A DNA stretch of 64,000 nt. Origin: Amaurobius ferox (Eukaryota; Arthropoda; Arachnida; Araneae; Amaurobiidae). The stretch lies in contig OX578152.1 of NCBI GenBank assembly GCA_951213105.1, positions 68,178,727 through 68,242,726 of the forward strand. The letters run 5' to 3'. Position 1 is the first letter of the stretch. Each line of letters opens with the position of its first letter. The notes beneath the pieces were generated by a model that saw nothing but the letters and a program-made list of their open reading frames with translations, did no database searches and had not been told where the DNA came from. A program made the translations under genes and the position numbers. This document shows positions 63,859 through 64,000 of the stretch, piece by piece.

Positions 63859-64000
63859 TTTTCATGGAGCTCTGCCCTCTGTTTGCTATTCTTACCAACC
63901 CTGATTTCAGTGTGCATGCATCAAATATTTTAAAACCAATAAATATATTTGGTTAAAGTATATTTGGAGCTCACTATATAAAATTATCTTTACTGACAAA
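63859..64000. other. Window edge, nothing recognised
   Basis: Short AT-rich sequence after the repeat; no exon with acceptable splice sites and kinesin similarity is visible. Confidence 0.4.

Noticed and set aside
62096..64000. Search for the preceding motor exon
   Set aside because: No frame with P-loop, switch I or switch II motifs and no suitable splice pair; most of the span is a dispersed repeat.

Overview
The window is AT-rich animal DNA. It carries one recognisable host gene, spread over almost the whole minus strand, plus many transposable-element remnants in its introns and 3' flank. Spliceosomal introns, a kinetochore kinesin, a Penelope-like element, mariner and TA-target MITEs and a SINE with a 5S rRNA-derived head point to an invertebrate, perhaps an arthropod such as a chelicerate. 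The lineage cannot be fixed from sequence alone.

Host gene: I assembled 14 minus-strand exons from 62095 down to the stop codon at 4750. Every junction has GT and AG ends and compatible phase, and the coding parts sum to exactly 1577 codons plus a stop. The chain starts inside a kinesin motor domain ([15 protein letters not shown]), passes the kinesin-7 neck, has a 1101-codon coiled-coil exon and ends in CKQQ, a CAAX-like tail comparable to that of CENP-E. I call it a CENP-E-type kinesin-7. The promoter, start codon and most of the motor lie beyond 64000.

Layout in plus coordinates: 1-4600 is 3' flank with a Penelope-like remnant (614-2095), a dispersed repeat and a TA-flanked MITE (3369-3724). 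4750-20654 holds the last six exons (exons 9-14), with tandem 1-kb repeats (14-16.3 kb) and a foldback MITE with a SINE nested inside it (17.3-18.1 kb). 26.2-29.4 kb is a DNA transposon with long inverted repeats, next to the giant exon (29489-32791). 34.7-36.4 kb has a TTAA MITE and a mariner-type remnant. 36.6-38.8 kb is a tandem duplication that includes exon 7. 38.0-41.9 kb is a second long-TIR transposon of the same family. 43.4-48.9 kb has two reverse-transcriptase fragments, each bracketed by (TA)n, one of them carrying a nested, internally deleted Tc1/mariner-like element. 50.5-54.5 kb has dispersed repeats and a palindromic mariner derivative. 56.3-62.1 kb holds the first five exons seen here (exons 1-5).

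The most interesting points are the duplicated exon 7, which keeps an open and phase-compatible frame; the pair of long-TIR transposons that share GGGTCATTCCA ends, candidate 4-bp target duplications and an unfamiliar protein; the nested SINE, MITE and mariner insertions that can be ordered in time; and the (TA)n-bracketed retroelement fragments.
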